Shown here piece by piece: positions 8,546 through 16,699 of a stretch of 56,672 nt of DNA. Origin of the DNA: an uncultured Bacteroidales bacterium (GTDB lineage Bacteria; Bacteroidota; Bacteroidia; Bacteroidales; UBA932). The stretch spans positions 1-56,672 of the forward strand of contig CALUSC010000012.1 in assembly GCA_944323345.1 (NCBI GenBank), read 5' to 3'. How positions within the stretch are numbered: position 1 is the stretch's first letter; each line of letters opens with the position of its first letter. The notes under the pieces are model-generated. The model did no database searches. It had not been told where the DNA came from and saw nothing but the letters and a program-made list of their open reading frames with translations. The translations under genes and the position numbers were made by a program.

Positions 8546-9580
8546 ATGGCTGATATTATATTAGGTATAGAATCTTCGTGCGATGACACTTCCGCAGCTG
8601 TCATCAGGGACGGTTATCTGCTGTCGAACGTGCTGGCCAGCCAGGATGTTCACAAGGCTTACGGCGGCGTGATTCCGGAACTTGCTTCCCGCGCCCATCA
8701 GTTGAACATAGTCCCTGTGGTCAGCCAGGCCATAGACAGGGCCGGAATAAGGGCGGAGGATATCACTGCCATCGCCTTTACCCGCGGTCCCGGACTTTTG
8801 GGGTCGCTGCTGGTAGGGACATCTTTCGCAAAGGGGCTTTCGGTCGCACTCGACAGACCGCTTGTGGAAGTGAATCATCTCCAGGGCCATGTCCTGGCCA
8901 ATTTCATAAAACAGTACGGCCAGGAAAACAGACATCCGGAGTTTCCGTATCTATGTCTGCTCGTTTCAGGGGGCAATTCACAGATAGTCAAGGTGAACAG
9001 TCCGCTTGATTTCGAGATTCTGGGACAGACGATCGATGATGCGGTGGGAGAGGCTTTCGACAAGTGTTCCAAGATGATGGGGCTCGGTTATCCGGGAGGC
9101 CCGGTGGTGGACCGTCTTGCCAGGCAGGGAAATCCTGACAGATTCCATTTTGCGAAGCCTCACGTTCCGGGGTATGACTACAGTTTCAGCGGCATAAAGA
9201 CTTCTCTTCTGTATTTCGTGCGCGACCAGCTGGCTTTGGACCCGGAATTCATGGAGAAGAATAAGGAAGATATTTGCGCAAGTTTTCAGAGGACTCTCAT
9301 AGAGATACTTATGGACAAGCTTATAAAGGCGGCGAAAGCCACCGGTATCCGTCAGGTGACAATAGGCGGAGGCGTATCTGCGAACAGCGGGCTGAGGACG
9401 GCAGTCACGGAAGAAGGCCGGAAGCGGGGCTGGACTACTTATCTGCCTGAATTCAAGTTCACTACGGACAATGCCGCTATGATAGCCATTGCAGGTTATT
9501 TCCATTATCTTCATGGGGAGAGGACTGGTCTGGACGTGGCGCCGGTATCACGTATCGCAGATTTTGATGCAAGGACGTAG
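8546..9580 (+). CDS. tsaD: tRNA N6-adenosine threonylcarbamoyltransferase TsaD
   Basis: A 344-residue ASKHA-fold enzyme that transfers the threonylcarbamoyl group from TC-AMP to A37 of ANN-decoding tRNAs, working with TsaB and TsaE. Visible family motifs are the opening GIESSCDDTSAAV, the metal-binding HLQGH (about residues 109-113), the nucleotide loop LVSGGNSQ, the GEAFDKCSKMMGLGYPGGP segment, GGGVSANSGLR and the late DNAAMIA with the second metal ligand. I start at the ATG at 8546, which gives the usual MADIILGIESS N terminus; an in-frame TTG at 8534 adds four residues without support. It shares a function with mtaB on the divergent operon. The FAD protein gene follows after 21 bases. Confidence 0.95.
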   Translation: MADIILGIESSCDDTSAAVIRDGYLLSNVLASQDVHKAYGGVIPELASRAHQLNIVPVVSQAIDRAGIRAEDITAIAFTRGPGLLGSLLVGTSFAKGLSVALDRPLVEVNHLQGHVLANFIKQYGQENRHPEFPYLCLLVSGGNSQIVKVNSPLDFEILGQTIDDAVGEAFDKCSKMMGLGYPGGPVVDRLARQGNPDRFHFAKPHVPGYDYSFSGIKTSLLYFVRDQLALDPEFMEKNKEDICASFQRTLIEILMDKLIKAAKATGIRQVTIGGGVSANSGLRTAVTEEGRKRGWTTYLPEFKFTTDNAAMIAIAGYFHYLHGERTGLDVAPVSRIADFDART

Positions 9581-9601
9581 AACGCTTCAAATAAGGATGT
9601 C

Positions 9602-11134
9602 ATGAAAGAATTTGAGATATCTGTACCTATAGGGAAGGAACTTGGCAGGGACCAGATGACGGCAGCGGCAGCCAGAGCTCTCGGTGTGCCTGTCTCCAAA
9701 GTGGCCCGCTGCCGTATCCTGAAACGTTCGGTAGATGCCAGGGGAGAGATTCTGTACAGGTACAGGGTCGAGGCATACGCGGCAGGAGAGCAGTTTTCGG
9801 AATATTCGGTCGGGGAATATCAGGATGTATCTTCCTGCGAGCCTGTCATCATTATAGGCGCCGGACCTGCAGGAATGTTTGCTGCGCTGAAATTGCTGAC
9901 AAGGGGATTCAAGCCGGTGATATTGGAACGGGGAAAGGATGTCCACAAGCGCAAACTCGATATTGCGGCCCTTTCCCGCAGGGGAGAGGTGAACGAGGAT
10001 TCCAATTATTGCTTCGGCGAAGGCGGAGCAGGGACGTTTTCAGACGGGAAACTATATACGAGGTCGTCGAAAAGGGGAGATATCAGAGAAGTCCTGTATC
10101 AGCTGGTGTCTTTCGGCGCCGATCCCGACATACTGGTGGATGCTCATCCGCATATCGGCAGCGACAGGCTTCCGGCCATAGTGGAGAATATCCGCAAATG
10201 TATCGAAGAACATGGCGGCGAATATCATTTCGGGGCCAGAGTCACTGATATCGTGAAGGGGAGGAACGGCAAATTTTCCATATCGGCATCCGACGGTTCC
10301 GTATGGGAGTCCGGAAATGTGATTTTGGCTACCGGGCATTCTGCAAGGGATATTTACGAGATGTTCGACAGAAAAGGGTGGGCCATTGAGCCTAAGGGAT
10401 TTGCTCTCGGAGTCAGGGTGGAACATCCGCAGTCCGTCATCAACAGGATACAGTATCATGGCAAGTATCAGCCATATATGCCGGTGGCAGAGTATTCTTT
10501 CGTTACTCAGGTCAATGGCAGGGGAGTCTTTTCTTTCTGCATGTGCCCGGGAGGTATACTGGTCCCTTCCGCTACCGGACCTGGAGAGGTGGTGCTTAAC
10601 GGAATGTCGAATTCGGTGAGAAATTCCAGATGGGCCAATGCCGGTGTCGTAGTGTCCGTAGAGCCGGAAGATGTCCCTGAATATGCCCGTTCCGGTGCTC
10701 TGTCCCTTCTGAATTTCCAGCGTGACATTGAACGGAAAATGTTCGGATTTACAGGTTCCTTACAGGCACCGGCGCAGAGAATGATGGATTTCTGCAGGCA
10801 GACCCTATCTTCCAGCCTTCCTCAGACTTCGTATCATCCCGGAGCGGTGAGCGCTCCTTTGCACCAGTTGTTGCCTGAAAGCATTGCACTGCGTCTGAAG
10901 TATGCCTTTCCTGAAATAGGCAACAGGAAGATGAAAGGATATTATACAAACGAGGCGCTGCTTCTCGGTGTGGAGTCCAGGACATCTTCACCTGTCCGTA
11001 TTCCGCGTGACCCGGAGACGTTGGAGCACCCTTCATTACCCGGTCTGTATCCGTGCGGCGAGGGAGCGGGATATTCCGGAGGTATCGTATCGTCTGCCCT
11101 GGACGGCATAAACTGTGCTTCCAGAATAGGCTGA
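9602..11134 (+). CDS. FAD-dependent oxidoreductase (COG2509-type)
   Basis: A 510-residue cytoplasmic flavoprotein. An N-terminal domain of about 75 residues rich in GxPVSKVARCRILKRSVDAR is followed by a Rossmann dinucleotide fold, VIIIGAGPAGMFAALKLL (about residues 80-97), with the ribose-binding Glu in VILERG. The conserved segments NYCFGEGGAGTFSDGKLYTR, ATGHSARDIYE and the C-terminal PCGEGAGYSGGIVSSALDG match the uncharacterised FAD-dependent dehydrogenase family COG2509. The reaction is unknown; related folds reduce C=C bonds or dehydrogenate alicyclic acids. It probably shares a transcript with tsaD and converges on the lytic transglycosylase gene 19 bases away. Confidence 0.85.
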   Translation: MKEFEISVPIGKELGRDQMTAAAARALGVPVSKVARCRILKRSVDARGEILYRYRVEAYAAGEQFSEYSVGEYQDVSSCEPVIIIGAGPAGMFAALKLLTRGFKPVILERGKDVHKRKLDIAALSRRGEVNEDSNYCFGEGGAGTFSDGKLYTRSSKRGDIREVLYQLVSFGADPDILVDAHPHIGSDRLPAIVENIRKCIEEHGGEYHFGARVTDIVKGRNGKFSISASDGSVWESGNVILATGHSARDIYEMFDRKGWAIEPKGFALGVRVEHPQSVINRIQYHGKYQPYMPVAEYSFVTQVNGRGVFSFCMCPGGILVPSATGPGEVVLNGMSNSVRNSRWANAGVVVSVEPEDVPEYARSGALSLLNFQRDIERKMFGFTGSLQAPAQRMMDFCRQTLSSSLPQTSYHPGAVSAPLHQLLPESIALRLKYAFPEIGNRKMKGYYTNEALLLGVESRTSSPVRIPRDPETLEHPSLPGLYPCGEGAGYSGGIVSSALDGINCASRIG

Positions 11135-11153
11135 CCGGGATGCACCGGACAGT

Positions 11154-12863
11154 TTACAGTTTCGGTATCCTGATTTTCATCCCTGGTTTGATTTTGCTGC
11201 TTATGCCGTTGAAGTCCATTATGTTCTGGGCGCTGACACCAGGGTAGTTCTTCGCTATGAGATATAGCGAATCGCCGGATTTTACTGTATAGACCGTATA
11301 GTCGGCATCCATAGGTACCGAGGATTTGTGCGGCGGAGCAGGCTTGTCCGTATTCTGCTGTTTCCTTGTAGAGGATGATGCGGTAACCGGAGCGTTCCCT
11401 CCGCGGTAGATTACAAGCCTCTGGCCGATTCTGATATTGTCGCTCCGGAGATTGTTCCACCTCTTGATCTGACTGACTGTCACCCTGTAGCGGATGGCTA
11501 TTTTTCCGAGAACTTCTCCGCTTCTGACCCTGTGCACTATTCTTTCACCATCGCCTCCGTCCTTTATTTTCTTGATGACTACAGGGTTGAAGAATTCGTC
11601 TGCCTTGTATGCGTACAGAGAGTCTTCATGGTCGATGAACGAATTGGCGTAGTTATACGGAATACGCAGTATGTACTCTTTCTCGTTTCCTGGTATAATC
11701 TCATGTTTGTACTGCGGGTTCAGGTTCTTGAGATCTGCCAGGGGAATGCCGGCGAGTTCGCTCACCTGCTTGAAATGGAGCATCCTGTTTATCCTGAAAG
11801 TATCGACGTGGACAGGCATTTCCACTGCTGCAGGCTCTATTCCGTGCTCCTTGTAGTACGTCATGGTGTACAAGGCACCTACAAAGGCCGGGACATATCC
11901 TCTCGTTTCTCTCGGCAGGTACGGGTAAATGTCCCAGAAGGCCCGCTTGCCTCCGCTGCGTCTTATGGCGCGGTTCACGTTTCCTGCTCCGCAATTATAT
12001 GACGCTATTGCCAGATTCCAGTCTCCGAATATATTGTATGAATCCTTGAGGTATTCCGCAGCGGCATGCGCAGCCTTTACGGGATCCAGTCTTTCGTCCA
12101 CGAACGAGTCGATGCCCAAGCCGTATAGTTTGGCCGTACTGTACATGAACTGCCACATTCCCTTGGCTCCTGCCCTGGATACGGCAGTAGGGTTCAATGA
12201 TGATTCGATAACTGCCATAGCCTTGAGTTCCAGCGGTATGCCGTGTTCGTCGAAAATTTCTTCTATTATCGGCATGTAGTATGAGCACAGCCCCAGCACC
12301 TGGCCCATCTGCTTGTTCATTTTCTCTGAATACAGGATGATGTAGTTCCGGACTATGGAATTATATGGCAGATCGATGAAGGAATTCATGGCTTTTATCC
12401 TTTCGACATATACCGAGTCGGGCACATCGGATCTGAACCTGACCGTATCCATGTCGTATTCCATTTTGCCGGAATCGCTGATCTTCTGCTGCAGATACCA
12501 TATATTCAGCAGACTGTCCGATACTTCTGCATTATAATCCTCCGGATTCAGCCCGGCCGCGCTCTTGTCCTCGTTTTCGTCATACAGATCTTCGAGCATC
12601 TCCATGCCGAGACTGTCCAGACCGTTCATTTCTTCCCTGATACGGGCGATTTCGGCTCTCAGCGAATCGAGTTCCATCCGCAGGTCGCGGTTTTCCTTTA
12701 TCAGGTCGGACTTTTTGCGCGGAGCCTTTGCCGCATTCTCGACATCGTCCTTGTTTTCCCGCATGTCCGGCAATGCTTCCGCATGTCCGGCAGTGCATGC
12801 AATGATCAGCAATGATACAATCGTACAATATCTCAATATATCCATAGTCGGTAACATAATCAA
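11154..12863 (-). CDS. Membrane-bound lytic murein transglycosylase D-like protein with LysM repeats
   Basis: A 569-residue exported protein that cleaves the MurNAc-GlcNAc bond of peptidoglycan with 1,6-anhydro formation. In order: a signal peptide (an internal ATG at 12845 gives a cleaner one), a coiled-coil stretch at about residues 50-85, an SLT domain with catalytic Glu220 in AMAVIESSLNP, the SRAGAKGMWQFM and IASYNCGAGNVN motifs, and two C-terminal LysM domains (the second is YTVKSGDSLYLIAKNYPGV). This is the MltD layout. It is the last gene of the parA-parB-DUF5683 operon, starting one base after its neighbour ends, an arrangement that couples chromosome segregation and cell-wall genes. 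Confidence 0.9.
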   Translation of the reverse strand: MIMLPTMDILRYCTIVSLLIIACTAGHAEALPDMRENKDDVENAAKAPRKKSDLIKENRDLRMELDSLRAEIARIREEMNGLDSLGMEMLEDLYDENEDKSAAGLNPEDYNAEVSDSLLNIWYLQQKISDSGKMEYDMDTVRFRSDVPDSVYVERIKAMNSFIDLPYNSIVRNYIILYSEKMNKQMGQVLGLCSYYMPIIEEIFDEHGIPLELKAMAVIESSLNPTAVSRAGAKGMWQFMYSTAKLYGLGIDSFVDERLDPVKAAHAAAEYLKDSYNIFGDWNLAIASYNCGAGNVNRAIRRSGGKRAFWDIYPYLPRETRGYVPAFVGALYTMTYYKEHGIEPAAVEMPVHVDTFRINRMLHFKQVSELAGIPLADLKNLNPQYKHEIIPGNEKEYILRIPYNYANSFIDHEDSLYAYKADEFFNPVVIKKIKDGGDGERIVHRVRSGEVLGKIAIRYRVTVSQIKRWNNLRSDNIRIGQRLVIYRGGNAPVTASSSTRKQQNTDKPAPPHKSSVPMDADYTVYTVKSGDSLYLIAKNYPGVSAQNIMDFNGISSKIKPGMKIRIPKL

Positions 12864-12864
12864 A

Positions 12865-13866
12865 TCAGAAGCGCAGTCCCAGTCTGAGTCCGATACTGTT
12901 CATGCCGAAGGCGGCAGCTGGCGTACCTGACGCATAATAGTTGTCCGCAGGCAGAACGGCCGGTTCCAGCTTCATCGAAATCGAGTCGGATACCTCGAAA
13001 TCGTGCATGTATGCAAATACGTTGGCATCTATTATCTGCAGAAGATAGAACAGAGCCGTCGCCACGATAGAGTAGTCCCTGTATCTGCGGTAGACATCAC
13101 GGTACCATACGGCCGTTTCCGCAGGAATCGGCCCCGTATATTCAATGTCCGGATTCGTAGCCTCGTTATGGATTCTTTTGAATCTCTGGTAATTCGTATT
13201 GTTTGTATACAGGAAGTGGATGGAGCCTGCTATGCAGCCCCAGTATATGGGTATCTTCCAGTATTCTCCGTTGTATGCCTGTCCGAGACCCGGCAGAAGT
13301 ATGGAGTAAATCGTAGCGCGTCCCGGATGCGGGTGAACGTCGCTTTTGTAGCTGGCCACTCCGTCCATGAGGCTGCCCCAGTAGACAAGTCCGGCTCCTA
13401 TGAGAAACCATGTACCTTTCTGCCTGGCCCCGTAATCGATTCTCAGGGGTGTGGACGGGTCCGCCGCATAAGCCGTTTCGTATGCTTTTTTCGAAAGGTT
13501 GTACTGATGCAGGTAATATCCTCCCAGTCCGGCGCAGGCGCCGATTCCTCCGTAAACTACCGGAAGTTTCCACCAGTCCCTGTTGTATATCTGTGAAATT
13601 CCGGGTATAATCATCGAACTGGCGAACATGGTACCGATACGCAGGTCTGTCTTATGGGCAAGACCTCCGAAGAGTTCCTTGAATGTGAACATCTTGTCTG
13701 ACGTGTCGGTGGTGGCCGTCGTATCGGTCTGGTCATTATATGTCTGTGTGAAAGCCTCTTCCCTGAACTGCCCGTGCGAGACAGAGGAGAAGCCGAGTAG
13801 ACAGATTATGGTGACTGCCAGATATTTAGCTGCTTTTTTCACGATAACGAAATTATGACTGTCCAT
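12865..13866 (-). CDS. DUF5683 domain-containing membrane protein
   Basis: A 333-residue protein with an N-terminal signal peptide (VTIICLLGFSSVSHGQ) and several hydrophobic segments. Glycine/proline-rich turns such as SMIIPGISQIYNRDWWKLP and ILLPGLGQAYNGEYWKIP are internal repeats of one unit: PGxxQxYNxxxWKxP occurs twice, about 95 residues apart. This matches the DUF5683 family that commonly follows parB in Bacteroidota. No biochemical role is known; the repeats suggest a duplicated membrane module. The gene sits two bases after parB and one base before the transglycosylase gene. Confidence 0.75.
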   Translation of the reverse strand: MDSHNFVIVKKAAKYLAVTIICLLGFSSVSHGQFREEAFTQTYNDQTDTTATTDTSDKMFTFKELFGGLAHKTDLRIGTMFASSMIIPGISQIYNRDWWKLPVVYGGIGACAGLGGYYLHQYNLSKKAYETAYAADPSTPLRIDYGARQKGTWFLIGAGLVYWGSLMDGVASYKSDVHPHPGRATIYSILLPGLGQAYNGEYWKIPIYWGCIAGSIHFLYTNNTNYQRFKRIHNEATNPDIEYTGPIPAETAVWYRDVYRRYRDYSIVATALFYLLQIIDANVFAYMHDFEVSDSISMKLEPAVLPADNYYASGTPAAAFGMNSIGLRLGLRF

Positions 13867-13868
13867 GA

Positions 13869-14789
13869 TCAGATTCCGGAATTTTCCAGAGTTTCCAGGA
13901 ATTTCCGGATTTCCTCGTCTGATGAGAAGTGAATAGTCATCGTACCTTTTCCGTTAGGTGTCCGTTTCAGGCTTATGTTGTTCTCGAAATATTTTCCTAC
14001 TATGTCAAGAACCCGGAAGTAGTGTTCAGGCAGATCCTGATCTGTTTCTTCTTTCTGTACCGGATTCGCCGCTTTCTTGATTTTGTCTTCCAGCTGTCTT
14101 ACCGAAAGTCCGTTCCTGATAACCAGGTCGCACAACTGTTCCTGCAGTGCCGGATCTTCTATACCCAGCAGCACCTTGGCGTGTCCTACGGAAAGAAGTC
14201 CTACCTTCAGGTCGTGCTGTACCTTCGCCGGCAGCTTAAGCAGCCGCAGGTAGTTGGTGACGGAGGCTCTTTTCTTGCCCACCCTCATGGCCATCTGTTC
14301 CTGTGTAAGATGGCATTCCTCTATGAGCCTTTCATAACTCATGGCCACTTCGATAGGGTCCAGGTCTTCTCTCTGGATGTTCTCCACGATCGCCATTTCG
14401 AGCATCCCCTGATCATTGGTGTCCCTGATGTAGGCCGGAATTTCTTCCATACCGGCCATGCGACAGGCCCTGAATCTGCGTTCTCCGCTTATTATCTGAT
14501 ATTTGTCTTGTGATTTCCTTCTTACTGTCACCGGCTGGATCAGTCCGAGCGACCTTATGGATTCAGCCAGTTCTTCAAGGGCTTCATTGTCGAATGACAT
14601 CCTCGGCTGGAACGGGTTCGGCTCTATCATGTCGACTGGTATGAGCATGATATCGGCGCTGCTGCGTTCCGAATCGGGGGAAACCACACTTTTGCGGACA
14701 TATTCTACAGGTTTCCTTATCTGGCTCAGGTCAGCGTCTCCGAGCAGGGCTCCGAGCCCTTTTCCTAATCCTCTCTGCTGTTTGCTCAT
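13869..14789 (-). CDS. parB: Chromosome-partitioning protein ParB
   Basis: A 306-residue CTPase and DNA-binding protein that loads at parS sites and spreads along DNA for origin segregation. After a basic N-terminal tail (QQRGLGKGLGALLGD) come the ParB/Srx CTP-binding domain with NPFQPR near residue 60 and GERRFRACRMAG near residue 105, a helix-turn-helix (LTQEQMAMRVGKKRASVTNYLRLL shows its turn), and a C-terminal dimerisation domain. The stop of parA and the ATG of parB overlap by four bases. No convincing palindromic parS was found nearby. Confidence 0.95.
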   Translation of the reverse strand: MSKQQRGLGKGLGALLGDADLSQIRKPVEYVRKSVVSPDSERSSADIMLIPVDMIEPNPFQPRMSFDNEALEELAESIRSLGLIQPVTVRRKSQDKYQIISGERRFRACRMAGMEEIPAYIRDTNDQGMLEMAIVENIQREDLDPIEVAMSYERLIEECHLTQEQMAMRVGKKRASVTNYLRLLKLPAKVQHDLKVGLLSVGHAKVLLGIEDPALQEQLCDLVIRNGLSVRQLEDKIKKAANPVQKEETDQDLPEHYFRVLDIVGKYFENNISLKRTPNGKGTMTIHFSSDEEIRKFLETLENSGI

Positions 14790-15559
14790 ATCATATTGTT
14801 TTTTTCAAGCACTTCTTTGGCCAGGTTGAGATAATTCGTAGTCCCGTTGCAGATCACGTCGTACAGGATGATAGGCTTTCCGTGCGACGGAGCTTCGCTC
14901 AGCCTGATGTTTCTCTGTATTATGGTCTTGAATACCATGTCCTTGAAGTGTTCCTTCAGTTCATTTACCACCTGGGTATGGACTTTTGTCCTTCCGTCGA
15001 ACATCGTGACGACAAACCCTTCTATGCCGAGTCCGGGATTTACGCCGTTCTGGACCAGCCTGATAGTCTGCAGCAGCTTTCCGAGCCCTTCCAGTGCGAA
15101 AAATTCCGGCTGGACCGGTATCATCACGGAATCTGCGGCAGTAAGGGAGTTGACGGTAATCAGCCCCAAAGAAGGGGAGCAGTCGATTATTATGAAGTCA
15201 TAGTCGTCCCTGATGGGGGCGAGAGCCTTTTTCATGACGGATTCCCTGTCTTCATCCTCAAGCATTTCTATCTCCGCTCCTACCAGATTTATGTGCGACG
15301 GTATCATGTGGAGATTCGCGATTTCAGTCTGGATCAGGGCATCCCTTATATCCAGTTTCCCGATCATCACTTCATACAGGGTACGTTTCTGGTCATCGTC
15401 AGGCGAGAAATTCAGCCCCGATGTCGTATTGGCCTGCGGGTCGGCGTCTATAATCAGCACTTTCTTTTCCAGAACTGCCAGTGACGCAGCCAGATTGATG
15501 GCTGTAGTAGTCTTCCCGACACCTCCTTTCTGGTTTGCTATGGCTATCGTTTTTCCCAT
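14786..15559 (-). CDS. parA: Chromosome-partitioning ATPase ParA (Soj)
   Basis: A 257-residue deviant Walker ATPase that forms a nucleoid-bound gradient driving ParB-parS movement. The deviant Walker A box KGGVGKTTTAINLAA is at residues 11-25, DADPQANTTSG follows at about residue 39, and IIDCSPSLGLITVNSL holds Walker B. The C-terminal SEAPSHGKPIILYD is typical of Soj. It is the first gene of a four-gene operon. Confidence 0.95.
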   Translation of the reverse strand: MGKTIAIANQKGGVGKTTTAINLAASLAVLEKKVLIIDADPQANTTSGLNFSPDDDQKRTLYEVMIGKLDIRDALIQTEIANLHMIPSHINLVGAEIEMLEDEDRESVMKKALAPIRDDYDFIIIDCSPSLGLITVNSLTAADSVMIPVQPEFFALEGLGKLLQTIRLVQNGVNPGLGIEGFVVTMFDGRTKVHTQVVNELKEHFKDMVFKTIIQRNIRLSEAPSHGKPIILYDVICNGTTNYLNLAKEVLEKNNMI

Positions 15560-15594
15560 AATTCCAATCCGTTTTGATTAAGACAAAATCCTTG

Positions 15595-15602
15595 CAAATT
15601 TA
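15595..15602 (-). promoter_or_regulatory. Promoter -7 box of the parAB operon
   Basis: Minus-strand TAAATTTG, 36 bases upstream of the parA ATG. The divergent lipid-kinase promoter lies about 30 bases away in the same intergenic region. Confidence 0.6.
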
Positions 15603-15633
15603 TAAAAAAATTTCGTTAGTCCCCGTTAATTAG

Positions 15634-15641
15634 TATTTTTG
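15634..15641 (+). promoter_or_regulatory. Promoter -7 box of the lipid-kinase gene
   Basis: Plus-strand TATTTTTG (TAnnTTTG), about 63 bases upstream of the kinase ATG. Confidence 0.55.
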
Positions 15642-15703
15642 TTCCCGCAATTTTGAGATAACTCATCAGGTGGAACAGCGGGAATCATCGGAAATACAGT
15701 AGT

Positions 15704-16699
15704 ATGATGGATAACGGACAGATGTGGCTTGCGGTCGTGAATCTTCATGCAGGAAGCGGAAAGACGGCGTCAATATGGAGGGAAGCCGAAAGATTGCTAG
15801 AGGAAAAAAAGGTACTGCATGACAACAAATATACGGATTTCAGGTATCACGCAGCGGAAATTTCTTATGAGGCTGCGTCACAGGGATTCCGCAAATTCAT
15901 CGCGGTCGGAGGTGACGGCACTGTTCATGAAGTGCTGGAAGGCATCATGAGATATGTGGAGGAGTCATCCGGGACCTCCGGTGCAGCGGGTATCTCTGAT
16001 TTTACCCTGGCAGTCATTCCTATCGGATCCGGCAATGACTGGATCAGGATCCACAACATCAGTTACAATATAGAAGATACGGTATCATTGATAAAGGCCG
16101 GCTCCTTTGTCCGTCAGGACATAGTGAAGATCAGTATTCTTCCGGAAGACTGTACTGACGGTTTCGGGACTGCCATGCCGCAGAAAGTTTCATATATGGT
16201 GAATATAGGCGGTGTCGGTTTCGATGCGAGGGTGTGTGAGCGGGTCAACGCCCGCAAGGCACATGGCAAACGAGGGAAATTGCTGTATGTAAATGCATTG
16301 CTTTATCTTTTCTTCCATTATGAATCCGTGCCGATGGCTGTATTCTGCGACGGGGAGAAGGTCTTTGACGGGAAGTGTTTTTCCGTGGCTCTCGGAAACG
16401 GGAAATATTGCGGTGGCGGGTTGAGGCAGACCCCTGATGCTGTCTATGATGACGGTCTTCTGGATCTGACAGTGATTCCGGACTATTCGCTGCCGCGTAT
16501 CCTTATGGAACTGCCTAAGTTTTTCAGTGGCAGACTGTCGTCGGTAAGGGGGATAGAGACCAGGCGGGGCCGCTCGGTAACGGTAGTTCCGAAATCCGAC
16601 AGGCGCGAACTTATAGAAGTGGACGGTGAGATCATCGGAAATACTCCTGTAAGGTTCGAAGTCCTGGAAGAGCAGATAAACGTGCTGCACAAGCCTTGA
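15704..16699 (+). CDS. Diacylglycerol kinase-family lipid kinase (YegS/BmrU-like)
   Basis: A 331-residue soluble kinase of the DAGK catalytic family, which phosphorylates diacylglycerol or a related lipid with ATP. It shows the NLHAGSGK opening, the glycine-rich nucleotide motif VGGDGTVHEVLEG at about residues 68-80, the IPIGSGNDWIR motif near residue 106 and the C-terminal beta-sandwich ending EVDGEIIGNTPVRFEVL. Length is near the family's 290-330. The ATG is doubled at 15704 and 15707, so either codon may start translation. It has its own promoter and converges on priA with no gap. The lipid substrate cannot be told from sequence. Confidence 0.85.
   Translation: MMDNGQMWLAVVNLHAGSGKTASIWREAERLLEEKKVLHDNKYTDFRYHAAEISYEAASQGFRKFIAVGGDGTVHEVLEGIMRYVEESSGTSGAAGISDFTLAVIPIGSGNDWIRIHNISYNIEDTVSLIKAGSFVRQDIVKISILPEDCTDGFGTAMPQKVSYMVNIGGVGFDARVCERVNARKAHGKRGKLLYVNALLYLFFHYESVPMAVFCDGEKVFDGKCFSVALGNGKYCGGGLRQTPDAVYDDGLLDLTVIPDYSLPRILMELPKFFSGRLSSVRGIETRRGRSVTVVPKSDRRELIEVDGEIIGNTPVRFEVLEEQINVLHKP

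Noticed and set aside
14503-14829. Long opposite-strand open frames inside parB, parA, tamB and other genes
   Set aside because: They mirror the codon pattern of the real genes, have no motifs and no promoters, and are typical shadows.
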